From assembly GCA_028875225.1 (NCBI GenBank), contig JAPPFB010000004.1, positions 1 through 64,000 of the forward strand: a stretch of DNA of 64,000 bases, read 5' to 3'. This stretch comes from Chloroflexota bacterium. GTDB lineage: Bacteria > Chloroflexota > Dehalococcoidia > Bin125. The position numbers and the translations under genes are program-made. Position 1 is the stretch's first letter; each line of letters begins with the position of its first letter. Under the pieces are notes generated by a model, which saw nothing but the letters and a program-made list of their open reading frames with translations, was not told the DNA's origin and ran no database searches. Shown here piece after piece: positions 1 through 8,183 of this stretch.

Positions 1-204
1 GAGGTTGCTGCTCAGGAAGGGCGCGGGGCTGACCTGCTCGGCGGTGTCGAGGAAGGTGGATTCGGCCCGCTCGGTCTCGAACACGAAGAGCACGAGCGGC
101 AGCTGGCCACCGTGGTCGGGCCGCGCGTAGGCGCTTTGGAAGTAGCGTCGGTAGGCGTGCAGCCGCTCGGGCACACGCCGGGGCGTCGTGGCGCGGCGTT
201 CGGA
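1..204 (-). pseudogene. replication-relaxation-like protein, C-terminal fragment running off the window
   Basis: The minus strand is open from a TAG at 205-207 to the window edge and encodes 68 residues. It contains ERLHAYRRYF, then a hydrophobic strand LPLVLFVFETERAE, then FLDTAEQVSP. This looks like the distal part of replication-relaxation family proteins (winged-helix, plasmid/ICE-associated), where an arginine-rich helix precedes a VLFV-type strand. The stop immediately upstream and the absence of the N-terminal winged-helix part suggest a truncated relic; only a GTG at 174-172 could start it. The related longer gene at 13862-15576 stops just before this part of the family, so the two pieces are complementary in coverage. 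Family assignment is from memory of motif style only. Confidence 0.45.
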
Positions 205-1088
205 CTAGCTACCCGGGCCCGATGTCAACTGGGCGACATTGTCCAGGAACTGTCCAGGGTTCGCAGCCATACCCGTGTACAGGGAAAGGGACTCTCTGGA
301 CAGTTGTCAATCAGGCATGAAGACCAGTGTTTTCCAGGGCGAACGCCGTCCAGGCTGCTGGATCGGGCAGGCGGATTGTGCGCGTGCTGGTTCCGGCGAT
401 TTTGGACAACGTTGTGTGTCGGCGTCAACAGGGCGTTGCTGATCAAGGGCGGGTGGGCTCGTTCGAGGTCGGGGGCGTGTACAGGAAATCGGGTGTTGTG
501 GCAGTGGGGCAGACGGGCACGATCTTCAGTCCAGGACTGAACGAACGCCGTGGCAGGCAAGGTCGATTTCAAGGGGCGGGGTGGAAGGGCCAGTTCCGGG
601 GATATGGGGCAGTTTGAGCCCGAAATGGGGCAATTGGAACACGCGGGGCGGGGTGGGGCGGCCCCCTACCGGACCCCTGCCGCCCTGTCCGCGGGAGCTT
701 CTGTCAAATAGGCCACACGACCCGGGGTGGTGGTGCTAGGCACTGAGGGGCTTCGGGCGAAAGGGTGGACACCCCACTACAGCTACGCGGCCACGCCATC
801 AACCGACCGGTTGGCTCACACAGACGAAGGAGGCTGCTGCGGAGAACACGGGGCGCGACGCTCAAGCCCCGCAGGTGAACGATGCCGCATCCGGGTCCGT
901 TTCACTCGACCGCCGGGACGAGGGTGGAACTGGGCATGATGACTCACTGATTCCATTCCTCCGGCGGGCAGCCGCCGAGCAGGTCAACACCAAGACCGTC
1001 CAGCACTTGGGCGTCGACGGCACGGCTGTCCGACGGGGTCCGGCGCGGGACCTGCGGACGGTCATGGACGGCAGTTCGCTGGGCGGTT
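205..1088. other. long stretch without a convincing gene; holds repeat module A
   Basis: No reading frame here has convincing protein character. The stretch contains an inverted repeat AACTGTCCAG (248-257) / CTGGACAGTT (296-305). It also holds module A, in three blocks: GGGGGCGTGTACAGGAA at 471-487, a 19-bp block at 521-539, and GGGGCGGGGTGGGGCG at 645-660, with short TGGGGCA-type repeats between and around them. A weak frame at 875-1174 (QVNTKTVQHLGVDG) could be a gene remnant but shows no recognisable domain. Confidence 0.4.
471..660. repeat. iteron-like module A (paralogous to 4124-4339)
   Basis: Block 1 GGGGGCGTGTACAGGAA (471-487) and block 2 GATCTTCAGTCCAGGACTG (521-539) start 50 bp apart, exactly as in module B. 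Block 3, GGGGCGGGGTGGGGCG, is at 645-660. Between the blocks are TGGGGCAG (505-512), TGGGGCAG (605-612) and TGGGGCAA (626-633); the last two are 21 bp apart, two helical turns. Shared frame blocks with copy-specific short repeats suggest a protein-binding cis element, such as a replication origin or incompatibility region, a transfer origin, or a regulatory array. Function is inference. Confidence 0.5.
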
Positions 1089-1352
1089 TCAGTCCGCGAC
1101 GCGGGGAGCGCCCCCTACCCTTGGCCGCAACGATTCAGAGCTGGCGTTGGGCGGTGGAGCGGCATCCGGTGTGAAGATGTCCTCGATCCGCTGGCCGAAG
1201 ACGGCGGCCAGCTTGAAGGCCAGGGGCAGGCTGGGGTCGTACTTGCCGCGCTCGATGGCGTTGACGGTTTGGCGCGAGACACCGAGCCGGCTGGCCAGGG
1301 CCGCCTGCGACCAGTCGCGCTCGGCGCGCAGCACCCTGAGCCGGTTGTTCAT
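1089..1352 (-). CDS. XRE-family helix-turn-helix regulator
   Basis: This is an 87-residue small Cro/CI-type repressor. Residues about 4-60 form the HTH: RLRVLRAERDWSQ, then ASRLGVSRQTVNAIERGKYDPSLPLAFKLA, then FGQRIEDIF. This matches the YgzD-like subfamily of stand-alone XRE regulators that usually sit beside a small membrane protein. The C-terminal 25 residues are proline-rich and not conserved. The start ATG (1352-1350) overlaps the stop of the upstream membrane-protein gene as ATGA, so the two are translationally coupled. The operon promoter carries a 14-bp palindrome (1772-1785) that is a likely autoregulatory operator. Regulation is inferred from that layout. Confidence 0.88.
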   Translation of the reverse strand: MNNRLRVLRAERDWSQAALASRLGVSRQTVNAIERGKYDPSLPLAFKLAAVFGQRIEDIFTPDAAPPPNASSESLRPRVGGAPRVAD

Positions 1353-1729
1353 CGGTAGCGGCGCTTCGTGTGCAGGCCGGCCAGGATCCAGGACGCGCCC
1401 ATGACCGCCCAGACCCACCACCAGTTGATATGCGGCAGACCCGCGTGCTCTAGGAATCCGTAGCCGAAGGTGATCGCGGCGGTCGCACCGAAGGCGATCG
1501 CGAGTGCTTCTAGCGCCATGCGGCGCTCGAGTTCGTCGACCTCGCGCAGGTAGCGGACGTAGGCGGTGATGCCGTAGCCGAACGGAGCCATCGGGATGAC
1601 GGCCAGCGGGTACCGCCAGATGCTGTCGGGGAACGCCTCGGTGAGGGAGACGGAGAGGGCGACGAGTACGGCATAGCCCAGGAAAGCGAGCGTCATTCGC
1701 TTCGAGAACTGTTTTCGGGCGTGGTCCAT
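1349..1729 (-). CDS. small integral membrane protein cotranscribed with XRE regulator
   Basis: The product has about 126 residues. It has hydrophobic segments near the N-terminus (TLAFLGYAVLVALSVSL), in the middle (YPLAVIPMAPFGYGI; ALAIAFGATAAITFGYGF) and at the C-terminus (WWWVWAVMGASWILAGL), giving about four membrane spans, with an acidic/basic stretch RYLREVDELERRM between them. I chose ATG 1729 because GGAAGG lies about 6 nt upstream; a TTG six codons earlier has no comparable site. Small four-helix proteins paired with YgzD-like XRE regulators are common in bacteria and archaea and their function is unknown. It is the first gene of the operon and overlaps the regulator by ATGA. Confidence 0.8.
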   Translation of the reverse strand: MDHARKQFSKRMTLAFLGYAVLVALSVSLTEAFPDSIWRYPLAVIPMAPFGYGITAYVRYLREVDELERRMALEALAIAFGATAAITFGYGFLEHAGLPHINWWWVWAVMGASWILAGLHTKRRYR

Positions 1730-1767
1730 GGGCGCGACCTTCCGCAAGCTTGATGGGGGTGCCGGGG

Positions 1768-1796
1768 AGTATCAAGTGTACTTGACTATATGTCAA
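1768..1796 (-). promoter_or_regulatory. promoter with palindromic operator for the XRE operon
   Basis: On the minus strand, TTGACA (1796-1791) is followed after 17 bp by GATACT (1773-1768), a good -35 with a fair -10. The spacer and the edge of the -10 are covered by the perfect inverted repeat TCAAGT-GT-ACTTGA (1772-1785). Operators of small XRE repressors are often CAAGT...ACTTG palindromes, so repressor binding here would block its own operon. The -10 lies about 40 bp upstream of the chosen start codon. Confidence 0.6.
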
Positions 1797-1799
1797 TGG

Positions 1800-2554
1800 T
1801 AATCGACAGATCGTCGGCATTCGCTCGGCTGCGCGGCGGGGTCGCGACAGCTGCAGTGGCGAAGCGACCGGTTGCACAGAGTCGCGTCAAGGATGTGCTG
1901 ACGGGATGAATCGCGGCGCAACACCCAAGACCCGCAGGTGAACGACGCAGGCTTGGGCTCCGCTCCACCCGGCCGCCCCAGGGAACAAGTTGGCCCCGAC
2001 CTGTTGATCGTGAATCTCCACCAACCGAGCGACGTATACGGCGATCCGAGGGGAGTCGTGCCAACAGATCGGGATGGAGAGCAGCTCTACCGTGAAGAGG
2101 ACGCCGTGAGCGACGTGTGAACGCTGGCGTTGTTGCGGGGGCATCGGCTCGCTGGCGCAGCCTTGCTGCGATGGGGACGAGCATGAAACTCACCCGCCTG
2201 CCGCCTACAAGCTTGGGTGGACCGAGGAGTGGGGCATCGTCATGTTCGCGCCGCCGCGAGGGGCCTGGGACGGCTTGGCCGATGATGCATCGGTGATCGA
2301 ACTCACGCTCAGCGGCGTGAGCGAGCCGGAACTCCAGGGCGACGCCGCCTTCAACGGCGATGGTTATCGGCTGCTCCGGTGTGTGAGCGGCACCGCGTCG
2401 TTGAGCGACTGCGTTCCGGCGTCCTGAAGCATCCACTTCAAGGCGGGCAGCGGTGATTCGGCCACCAGGTCGCCGAGTACTACAGTGTGCGGCATACCGC
2501 ATAGGGCCCGCAGCTATCGAACCCCGCGGGTCGGCCGGTGAACCGAGTTGAGTG
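1800..2554. other. intergenic stretch, no convincing gene
   Basis: There are two short frames, 1938-2120 (with DLLIVNLHQPSDVYGD) and 2242-2427 (with WDGLADDASVIELTLSG). They have some protein-like character but no recognisable domain or ribosome-binding site, and may be gene remnants. The phrase CCCGCAGGTGAACGA recurs here (about 1930) and near 870, hinting that the two stretches share ancestry. I see nothing else that I can support. Confidence 0.3.
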
Positions 2555-3127
2555 ATGCGCCCCGGCAGGATCTGGTTGATCGGCGCGATAGCGTTCTTCG
2601 CTGGGGCTTCTGGGTGCTGCGCGGCGTGTTCGGCGGGTCTGGACGATTCGCTACCCGAGTCGCGCAAGGCGTCGAGACAGTCCGCGCCAGTGGTGGAGCA
2701 AGTCGAGGCGCAGGAGATGGTCGTCGAGCTGGTGGAGCCCCCGTCCTTGGCGAGAACGCTCTCGCCGACTGGAATCCTGCGACGCATGTACCCCTCGCTC
2801 CGTGTCGCCGAAGGGTTCTGCTGGGAAGAGGCCGAGGCCGCCTACGAAGGCGAATCACCGCGGATCGATACGGGACTGGCGCCTGGAGCGGATCCGCCTG
2901 CCGATCTCTTGGCGTTCTTCGAAGGCCAGGGCGAGAGCTATGACGACTACGAGCACCGGTGGTTCAATCGCAATCAGCTGCTGTTCATGCACCAGGAGAT
3001 GTTCGTCACTGAAGGAGGACGACGCGGTCCCAGAGCGGTCGTGACGAGAATTGTGCGCCGGGAGGGCCCCGATGGTCAGCAGTTCTGGGAGGAGTACGAC
3101 GCCGCGGCGATGTACCCGTGCGACTAG
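2555..3127 (+). CDS. putative secreted or lipoprotein, unknown function
   Basis: The product has 190 residues from ATG 2555 (a GTG lies directly before it). The N-terminus is MRPGR followed by a hydrophobic stretch (WLIGAIAFFAGASG) and a run of cysteines (GCCAAC) that could serve as a lipobox. The mature part is acidic: QVEAQEMVVELVEP, then CWEEAEAAYEGE, ADLLAFFEGQGESYDDYEHRWF, and a C-terminal FWEEYDAAAMYPCD. I recognise no family. Consistent acidic composition and a clean signal-like N-terminus support a real exported protein. It stands alone within a remnant-rich stretch. Confidence 0.5.
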   Translation: MRPGRIWLIGAIAFFAGASGCCAACSAGLDDSLPESRKASRQSAPVVEQVEAQEMVVELVEPPSLARTLSPTGILRRMYPSLRVAEGFCWEEAEAAYEGESPRIDTGLAPGADPPADLLAFFEGQGESYDDYEHRWFNRNQLLFMHQEMFVTEGGRRGPRAVVTRIVRREGPDGQQFWEEYDAAAMYPCD

Positions 3128-3608
3128 TGACCGACAACCACAGCTCCGGGACGCCACTGCACCGGTAGAGCACCGTCCGTAATCGCCGTGCGATTCGCGA
3201 AGCAACGCATGGCGGTCGTTGCAGCGACGAGGTCTGCCCAGCGCTGGCTGTACAAGTCAGGATTCAAGCTCGTATCCATTAGCGTGGGCCGCGACCGCTG
3301 GCGGCTATGCGCGGCTCCGGCTGAGGCGGCCGTTCCCGCTCTCCAGGGAACCATTGCCGCTGCGCCCGATCCCGGCTTGCGGTTCGTGACCTCAACGACG
3401 ACGTTCGGGGGCGCATGTTGCCAGGACAATGGCGTCGCTCAAGGTCTGTTTAGGTGCCCAACCAACACGACCCGGCATCGATTCGGCCGCGATCCACTCG
3501 TCGCCCTGAGCACAGCGGGCGACGCAGAACAATGTTGGAAAAGCGCGTTCGCTCGCCTGTTCCTCGTCTCGCCCCGTTTGGCGAGAGGCATGCCCTTCCT
3601 GCTCTTCC
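3128..3608. other. intergenic stretch, no gene seen
   Basis: Frames are open on both strands, but none has convincing protein character, a start site or a recognisable motif. No repeat of note was seen. Confidence 0.35.
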
Positions 3609-3899
3609 CTACCGGACTTCCCGTTCGCCTATCGGCAATGCTGATTCGGCCTCCGGCCGCGAGAACAGTGCCAGCTGCGAGACGTGGCAGGTCTCGCACC
3701 AGAAGGCCCACCGCAACACCCGGGGGTCGCCGAAGAATGGGACTACACGCTCCAGGGTGACTTCATGACCGGCGTGGCCCCAGGCGCTCAGCTCGTTGTT
3801 GGCCCGCTCGGCCAAGAGCGCTAGGGCGCTTGGCTGGTACTTGGTCTGCGGTTCCGCCAGCGCCAACGCCGTCTCGACCTGTTCCGCCGTGATCGTCAT
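3609..3899 (-). CDS. conserved-looking small cytoplasmic protein, unknown function
   Basis: The product has 96 residues starting MTITAEQVETALALAEP. I chose ATG 3899 because CGGAG lies about 6 nt upstream; the open frame extends 22 codons further without a good site. It has two amphipathic helical stretches, then the distinctive WGHAGHEVTLERVVPFFGDPRVLRWAFWCETCHVSQLALF. The CETCH motif could bind metal or heme, but with one Cys-pair only that is a guess. No neighbour is obviously in an operon with it. I do not recognise the family. Confidence 0.5.
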   Translation of the reverse strand: MTITAEQVETALALAEPQTKYQPSALALLAERANNELSAWGHAGHEVTLERVVPFFGDPRVLRWAFWCETCHVSQLALFSRPEAESALPIGEREVR

Positions 3900-4389
3900 C
3901 GCATCTCCGCCCGCAGAGCATAGACCGCCTTCAGAACGGGCCAAGGGAGTGTCAACGTTTTCCACGTGAAACCGGGCCGCGACGGGCCTCCGGTGACTTG
4001 CAGCAGGGAGTCAATCTGGAGAGCTCGTCAGCGGCGAAGCCCCGTACGATCAGCGGGTCGGGTGCTCGAACCGTTTCCGATGGGAATGTTGCCCGCGACA
4101 CTCTCGAATTGGCCGGGCAGCCCGATTGCAGTCTTGGGAGCCGGGGGCGTGTACAGGAATCCGGACTCGATTGCTTAAGCAATCTGAGGCCGGATCTCCA
4201 GTCCAGGGCTGGCCTTCGTGGCTCCTATCGGACGTGAACGGCCACGAGTTGGGTGAGGGGGCTCCTTCCCCCGAGATTGCAGTGAGATTGCACTTAGATT
4301 GCAGTTCTGGCCCGCTTGTCCCGGGGGCGGGGTGGGGCGCTGGACAGTTGCCGCATGTGTTCCAGGCAACAGCAACAGGAGGGGAGGGG
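3900..4389. other. non-coding stretch holding repeat module B
   Basis: There is no convincing gene. The second half (4124-4339) is module B, described separately. The first half shows no feature that I can support. Confidence 0.4.
4124..4339. repeat. iteron-like module B (paralogous to 471-660)
   Basis: It shares block 1 GGGGGCGTGTACAGGAA (4143-4159), block 2 GATCTCCAGTCCAGGGCTG (4193-4211; 17 of 19 as in module A) and block 3 GGGGCGGGGTGGGGCG (4324-4339). Its private short repeat is GATTGC: GATTGCAGT at 4124-4132, a perfect palindrome GATTGCTTAAGCAATC at 4169-4184, and three direct copies starting at 4275, 4286 and 4297, an exact 11-bp period. Phased direct copies plus an inverted pair are typical of iteron-type initiator or repressor binding sites. 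CTGGACAGTTG follows directly at 4340-4350, and CTGGACAGTTG also occurs near module A at 296-306. Confidence 0.55.
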
Positions 4390-4551
4390 TTGAGTGTGTC
4401 GCACGGGGCGCAGGCGGGGCCCGGCCGACGACGTGTTGCTGGAGGCGCTGAGGCGGAGGCGTTGGCGACGGAGTTCGTTGCGACTACTCGCGTTGGGATT
4501 GTGGAGTATCTGAAGGGTCGTGGCGGATCGCGACGTTCGAGCGCCGACTAG
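4390..4551 (+). CDS. possible short peptide downstream of module B
   Basis: The frame begins with TTG 4390 or GTG 4396, preceded by the purine tract AGGAGGGGAGGGG, which is a strong ribosome-binding site. It encodes about 51-53 residues, including AEAEALATEFVATTRVGIVEYLKGRGGSRR. The segment ALATEFVATTRVGIVEYLKGR is plausibly helical and basic at its end. I recognise no family. It lies just after the repeat module, where a plasmid-type initiator or regulator would be expected, but it is too short to assign. Confidence 0.35.
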   Translation: MSVSHGAQAGPGRRRVAGGAEAEALATEFVATTRVGIVEYLKGRGGSRRSSAD

Positions 4552-4655
4552 CTAAAGCGAATTGGGCAGACAAGCGAATGACGCCTCGGCAACCGAGCGA
4601 GTTCTATCGACCTTGCCACGATCAAGGAACCAGCGCCGGAGGACTCATCGTCCTA

Positions 4656-7600
4656 TCAGTCGCGACCGAAGATTCGCTCCCTCTTCTCCTCTTTGACGGC
4701 AAAGGACTTGTAACTCTCGAAGGCGATGATGCACGCCTCTAGTACATCGACTGTTGTTTCGCGCGCATTGTTGGACGCGAGGCTCCGCAGCTCCTCCAGA
4801 AGCGCGATTCTTCGCTGCCATTCCGCGCTCTCGTCACCGGACCAACTGAATCCACCAGACATGGTCCATTGGGCGATCTGCTCAGCGGTGCATCCCGCCT
4901 GCCGTGCAAGTTCGGCGCGGCGTAGCCACTGCTCGTCGATGTCGCCCTCAAAGATCGCGCCTCGTAAGCGCTTCAGGTCGCTTCGTTGCAGAAACTGCCG
5001 AGTCAACTCATCGTCTCCGCCGATTAGTCCGCGAACCAGCCGACCGACGCGAACCGAGGAGAGTTGCGGCGGCAAGGCTTCCACCAAATACCGCCTTTGC
5101 TCAGCCGTGAGAGTATCGGCGACATCTTCGATCTCACGAGGGAGCCACTCGGATTCGCCTTGAACCGCAGAGCTCATCCAGATCTCGATCCACTCGGTGC
5201 AGAGTGCCGAATCGCGGCGCAGCACTTGCTCAAGCATCCAACCTTGATGCGAGTCCGAGAATGGCCTATGGCGATAGCCGGCGACACGAGTGCGACACGC
5301 CGCACTGAGAGAATCCGGAAGGAACAATCCATCTCTGTGCGCCGCGCTCGCGCCGTGCAATGCGCTCAGCGCGACCTCCTGTCCCAATCGAGCTTCGGAG
5401 TCTTCCACGATCGCCTGCAGCTCGTGTGTGGCGATCATGCCGATCTCGAAGTAGAACACGACATCGTCCGCTTGGTCGGGCCGAAGAGCTTCGATGGTGA
5501 GGATGCGGACGGCAGTAGAAGCGCCAGACTGGAGACCAAGTCGTGTGCCGATTCGGTAGTACCGGTCGTCGGACAGCATCTGTTCGATCAGGTTCTGGAA
5601 GTCCGATGATGGCTCTGGCGGCAGAGCCGAGGTTGCGGCGTCCACGACCCAGGGATGGCTGTGTCGTTCGACCAAGGCACGCGCGAACCCGACCGGAGAC
5701 TCCACGCGAGCCGCAACTTCGGCCGCGTACATCTGGAGCAGAGGTGGGAGTCCGACCCCGACAGCGACGGTCTCCGCCTCGACGCCGACGATCTCGTCGG
5801 CCAAGTCGGAAGGACCAGCTAGGGCGCGCTGACTCGCGATCAGTCGGATGGCCTCTTTGGCGTCTTCCGTGGGCTCATCGGTAGTGGCGATGCGGTCGTC
5901 CTCTTGCGGGTCGCGGGATGCGTAGAGCGCGTCAATGAACGGCTTGCTCGATGGCTCAACGTCTACGTCGACCCGTGTCGCCATCCTGGACAGCCGTCTC
6001 ATCGCGATCGGTCGAGCATCGTAGATGCTCGCCAGTTGCGGGACGACTCGACGTGCGGTCTCTCGCAACGTCTGTCTCGTCTCGAAGGGGATGGGTCCTC
6101 CATCGCGCATTGTGCCTGGAGCCACCCAGGGGTGGAGCGCATCGAGCACGAGCCTGGGCGGTATCGCCGGATGCTCCCTGAGAAAGTGGAGTAGCTGCTC
6201 CCACACGGATTCAAGTTCACGGAGGAAGTCGAGCGGTTGAACCCCGTAGTAGATCGAAATCCGGTCCTGGTTGACGGGGTCGAGTTCGCTGTCGTCGACC
6301 CTGGGGCTGACAGACGCCATCGCCGCCGCGGCCGCGACTTCCAGGTTCCCGCCCTGCTCAGCCCAGTGCCTCGCCGCCTGCACGACAACCATCCGGTCCG
6401 CCAAGGCAGCATCGCGCGAGGACAGGTGGCTGCGAACGATTGCCAGAGGATGATCCGAATCGGCCTCGCGCCTGGATTTCATGGGCTCGGCTGCGTCGAG
6501 AAGCGCCGTGAGCAGTCTCTCGCTGAGCCCGTGGGTGCGGATAGCGGCCCGCGCGATTCTGGGCAAGTGTCGCGGCGCCTTCACAGCGGCCTGCTCAAAC
6601 TCTTCGAGGCCGAGTTCCGCGTAGACGGCAACGGAATCGGCATCATTCCAGTCGATCAGGCGGGTGATCAAACGGCGATCGAGGGCACATTCCTCTGCGG
6701 CGACGACAGTCAGCGGTATGGCGGCAGCCGCCGGATTCTCAAGCTTCTCAAGAACTCGTTCCAGATCAAGCGATCCGAGACCGCCAAAGAACGCCTCGCG
6801 GACAAGTCCAAATCTCAAGCTCCTCGGCTGCACACGCAACCGGCGGCGATCGAATGGGTGACTCTCAAGGCTGCCGCTCGACCCGGCCTGTCGAATCGCG
6901 TTGGCTACTGTCCGATTGTCAGCACCGAGTGCCTCTGCAACCTGCTCCAGACTCAGGCCATCTTCGTCCATAATCGCAATCACACCGAGCTCGTACAGGA
7001 AGTCGTCAGAGAAGAGACGCTCATTGAACTTCAGTGCCTGTCTGGTCAGCATCCTGCCTGTGACGACATCCCAGCCTCGACCCTCCCGGGACGCACGCGC
7101 CAAGGTGACAGCGAGCCCCACGCGTCCGCGTGCCTGCTTGACGATCTCGGCGACGAGCTGGGGTGGTCCGTAGACATCCATCTTCTGAAGGACGGCGCCA
7201 ATGTCGCTTCGTTCCATCAGAGGGATTTGCTCTGTGCCAGCCCCGGGAAGGCGCTCCGCCAGTTCTTCCGTTCGGTCCTCCCAGCAACAGGCGACGATTG
7301 CAAACGGGTGCGCGATCTCTTGTCGCAGTTGCAGTAGACGGGTGAGCAATTGCAGGCCGGAGTCGAAGTGCGCGTCATCGACAATGACCCGGACGGGCCG
7401 TTCCTCCGCGATCTCGTCGGCCAGCTCGGGGATCGATTGGTCGTGATCGCGGACTAGCCATCCCCAGTCGTGTTCCCTACAAAGCTGTTCAAGCAGGTAG
7501 GACTTCCCTGCGCCCGGCCAACCGAAGACGATCAGGTCGCCGCTCGCACCAATCAGTGCCTGGAGTTCCGCATCTCGACCTATGAGGCCGAGCGAGAGGT

Positions 7601-8087
7601 CGGCATGGACACGCTGAAATCGGCGGGTCAGGGCGCCGACGGGTCCGTGGGTCAGATTCAGCAGTCGCTTGCACCACGCGGGATGTTCCGAGAGCAGCTC
7701 GACGAACGATTCCTGCTCGAGAATCTCCAGCACCTCGACGCCGAACTCCTCCTTGATATCCGTGGGCAGCTCCAGCCGCCTGCGCCCAGACACTGGCCGA
7801 CTTGTGGCCAGGACGACCGCTTGGAGATCGCCTCCTGCATCCTGATAGCTGCTGATGCTGCGGCGCAGGTTGCGGCTAAAGTCCTTCGCCGTCGTCACGA
7901 CGAAGAGGAACGTGGTTCCTTCATGGGTCTCTCCGAGACCGTCCTGTCCGGCGTCATTCGAACCGGGTACCCAGGTCAGCGACGCATATCTAGGGCGCAG
8001 CAGCTCGGTGGCGCAAACTTCGAACAGTTCCGTGTCCAAGCGATCGGCAAGGGCGATCCTGATCCGGTCTCGCACACTGCCATCCAT
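4656..8087 (-). CDS. nuclease-STAND NTPase, probable antiphage defence protein
   Basis: The product has 1143 residues from ATG 8087. Residues about 15-140 look like a restriction-endonuclease fold of the Mrr/REase type: GSNDAGQDG (D49) followed by the strand FLFVVTTAKD (T66-A-K68, in place of the usual E/QxK). The NTPase follows: Walker A GWPGAGKS at 189-196 and Walker B VRVIVDDAH at 232-240, then a winged-helix-like part (LSLEQVAEALGADNRTVANAIRQ). The remaining ~700 residues are helical repeats, as expected of a STAND sensor. Known relatives (Avs/AVAST and other nSTAND proteins) recognise phage proteins, oligomerise and switch on the N-terminal nuclease. That role here is inferred from architecture and from the defence-rich surroundings. 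It is transcribed divergently from the coiled-coil gene at 8184. Confidence 0.78.
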   Translation of the reverse strand: MDGSVRDRIRIALADRLDTELFEVCATELLRPRYASLTWVPGSNDAGQDGLGETHEGTTFLFVVTTAKDFSRNLRRSISSYQDAGGDLQAVVLATSRPVSGRRRLELPTDIKEEFGVEVLEILEQESFVELLSEHPAWCKRLLNLTHGPVGALTRRFQRVHADLSLGLIGRDAELQALIGASGDLIVFGWPGAGKSYLLEQLCREHDWGWLVRDHDQSIPELADEIAEERPVRVIVDDAHFDSGLQLLTRLLQLRQEIAHPFAIVACCWEDRTEELAERLPGAGTEQIPLMERSDIGAVLQKMDVYGPPQLVAEIVKQARGRVGLAVTLARASREGRGWDVVTGRMLTRQALKFNERLFSDDFLYELGVIAIMDEDGLSLEQVAEALGADNRTVANAIRQAGSSGSLESHPFDRRRLRVQPRSLRFGLVREAFFGGLGSLDLERVLEKLENPAAAAIPLTVVAAEECALDRRLITRLIDWNDADSVAVYAELGLEEFEQAAVKAPRHLPRIARAAIRTHGLSERLLTALLDAAEPMKSRREADSDHPLAIVRSHLSSRDAALADRMVVVQAARHWAEQGGNLEVAAAAAMASVSPRVDDSELDPVNQDRISIYYGVQPLDFLRELESVWEQLLHFLREHPAIPPRLVLDALHPWVAPGTMRDGGPIPFETRQTLRETARRVVPQLASIYDARPIAMRRLSRMATRVDVDVEPSSKPFIDALYASRDPQEDDRIATTDEPTEDAKEAIRLIASQRALAGPSDLADEIVGVEAETVAVGVGLPPLLQMYAAEVAARVESPVGFARALVERHSHPWVVDAATSALPPEPSSDFQNLIEQMLSDDRYYRIGTRLGLQSGASTAVRILTIEALRPDQADDVVFYFEIGMIATHELQAIVEDSEARLGQEVALSALHGASAAHRDGLFLPDSLSAACRTRVAGYRHRPFSDSHQGWMLEQVLRRDSALCTEWIEIWMSSAVQGESEWLPREIEDVADTLTAEQRRYLVEALPPQLSSVRVGRLVRGLIGGDDELTRQFLQRSDLKRLRGAIFEGDIDEQWLRRAELARQAGCTAEQIAQWTMSGGFSWSGDESAEWQRRIALLEELRSLASNNARETTVDVLEACIIAFESYKSFAVKEEKRERIFGRD

Positions 8088-8183
8088 ACCTTGAGCCTAC
8101 GGCACCGTCATTCGCCGACTCCACTCGACAACCATCCCCTTGCAGGACCTCCGGCAGCCAGATAGTCGGCCGACCGGCTGGGG

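Noticed and set aside
875-1174. 99-codon plus-strand frame
   Set aside because: Only a short stretch (QVNTKTVQHLGVDG) looks protein-like; no start signal or family, so it is kept only as a possible remnant.
1786-2787. 333-codon open frame on the minus strand
   Set aside because: Composition (Arg, Ala, Ser, Pro) is typical of GC-rich random frames, it covers the promoter of the XRE operon, and the plus strand has a better candidate at 2555.
3188-3760. 190-codon plus-strand frame
   Set aside because: It is Arg/Pro-rich toward the end and overlaps the better-supported minus gene at 3609-3899.
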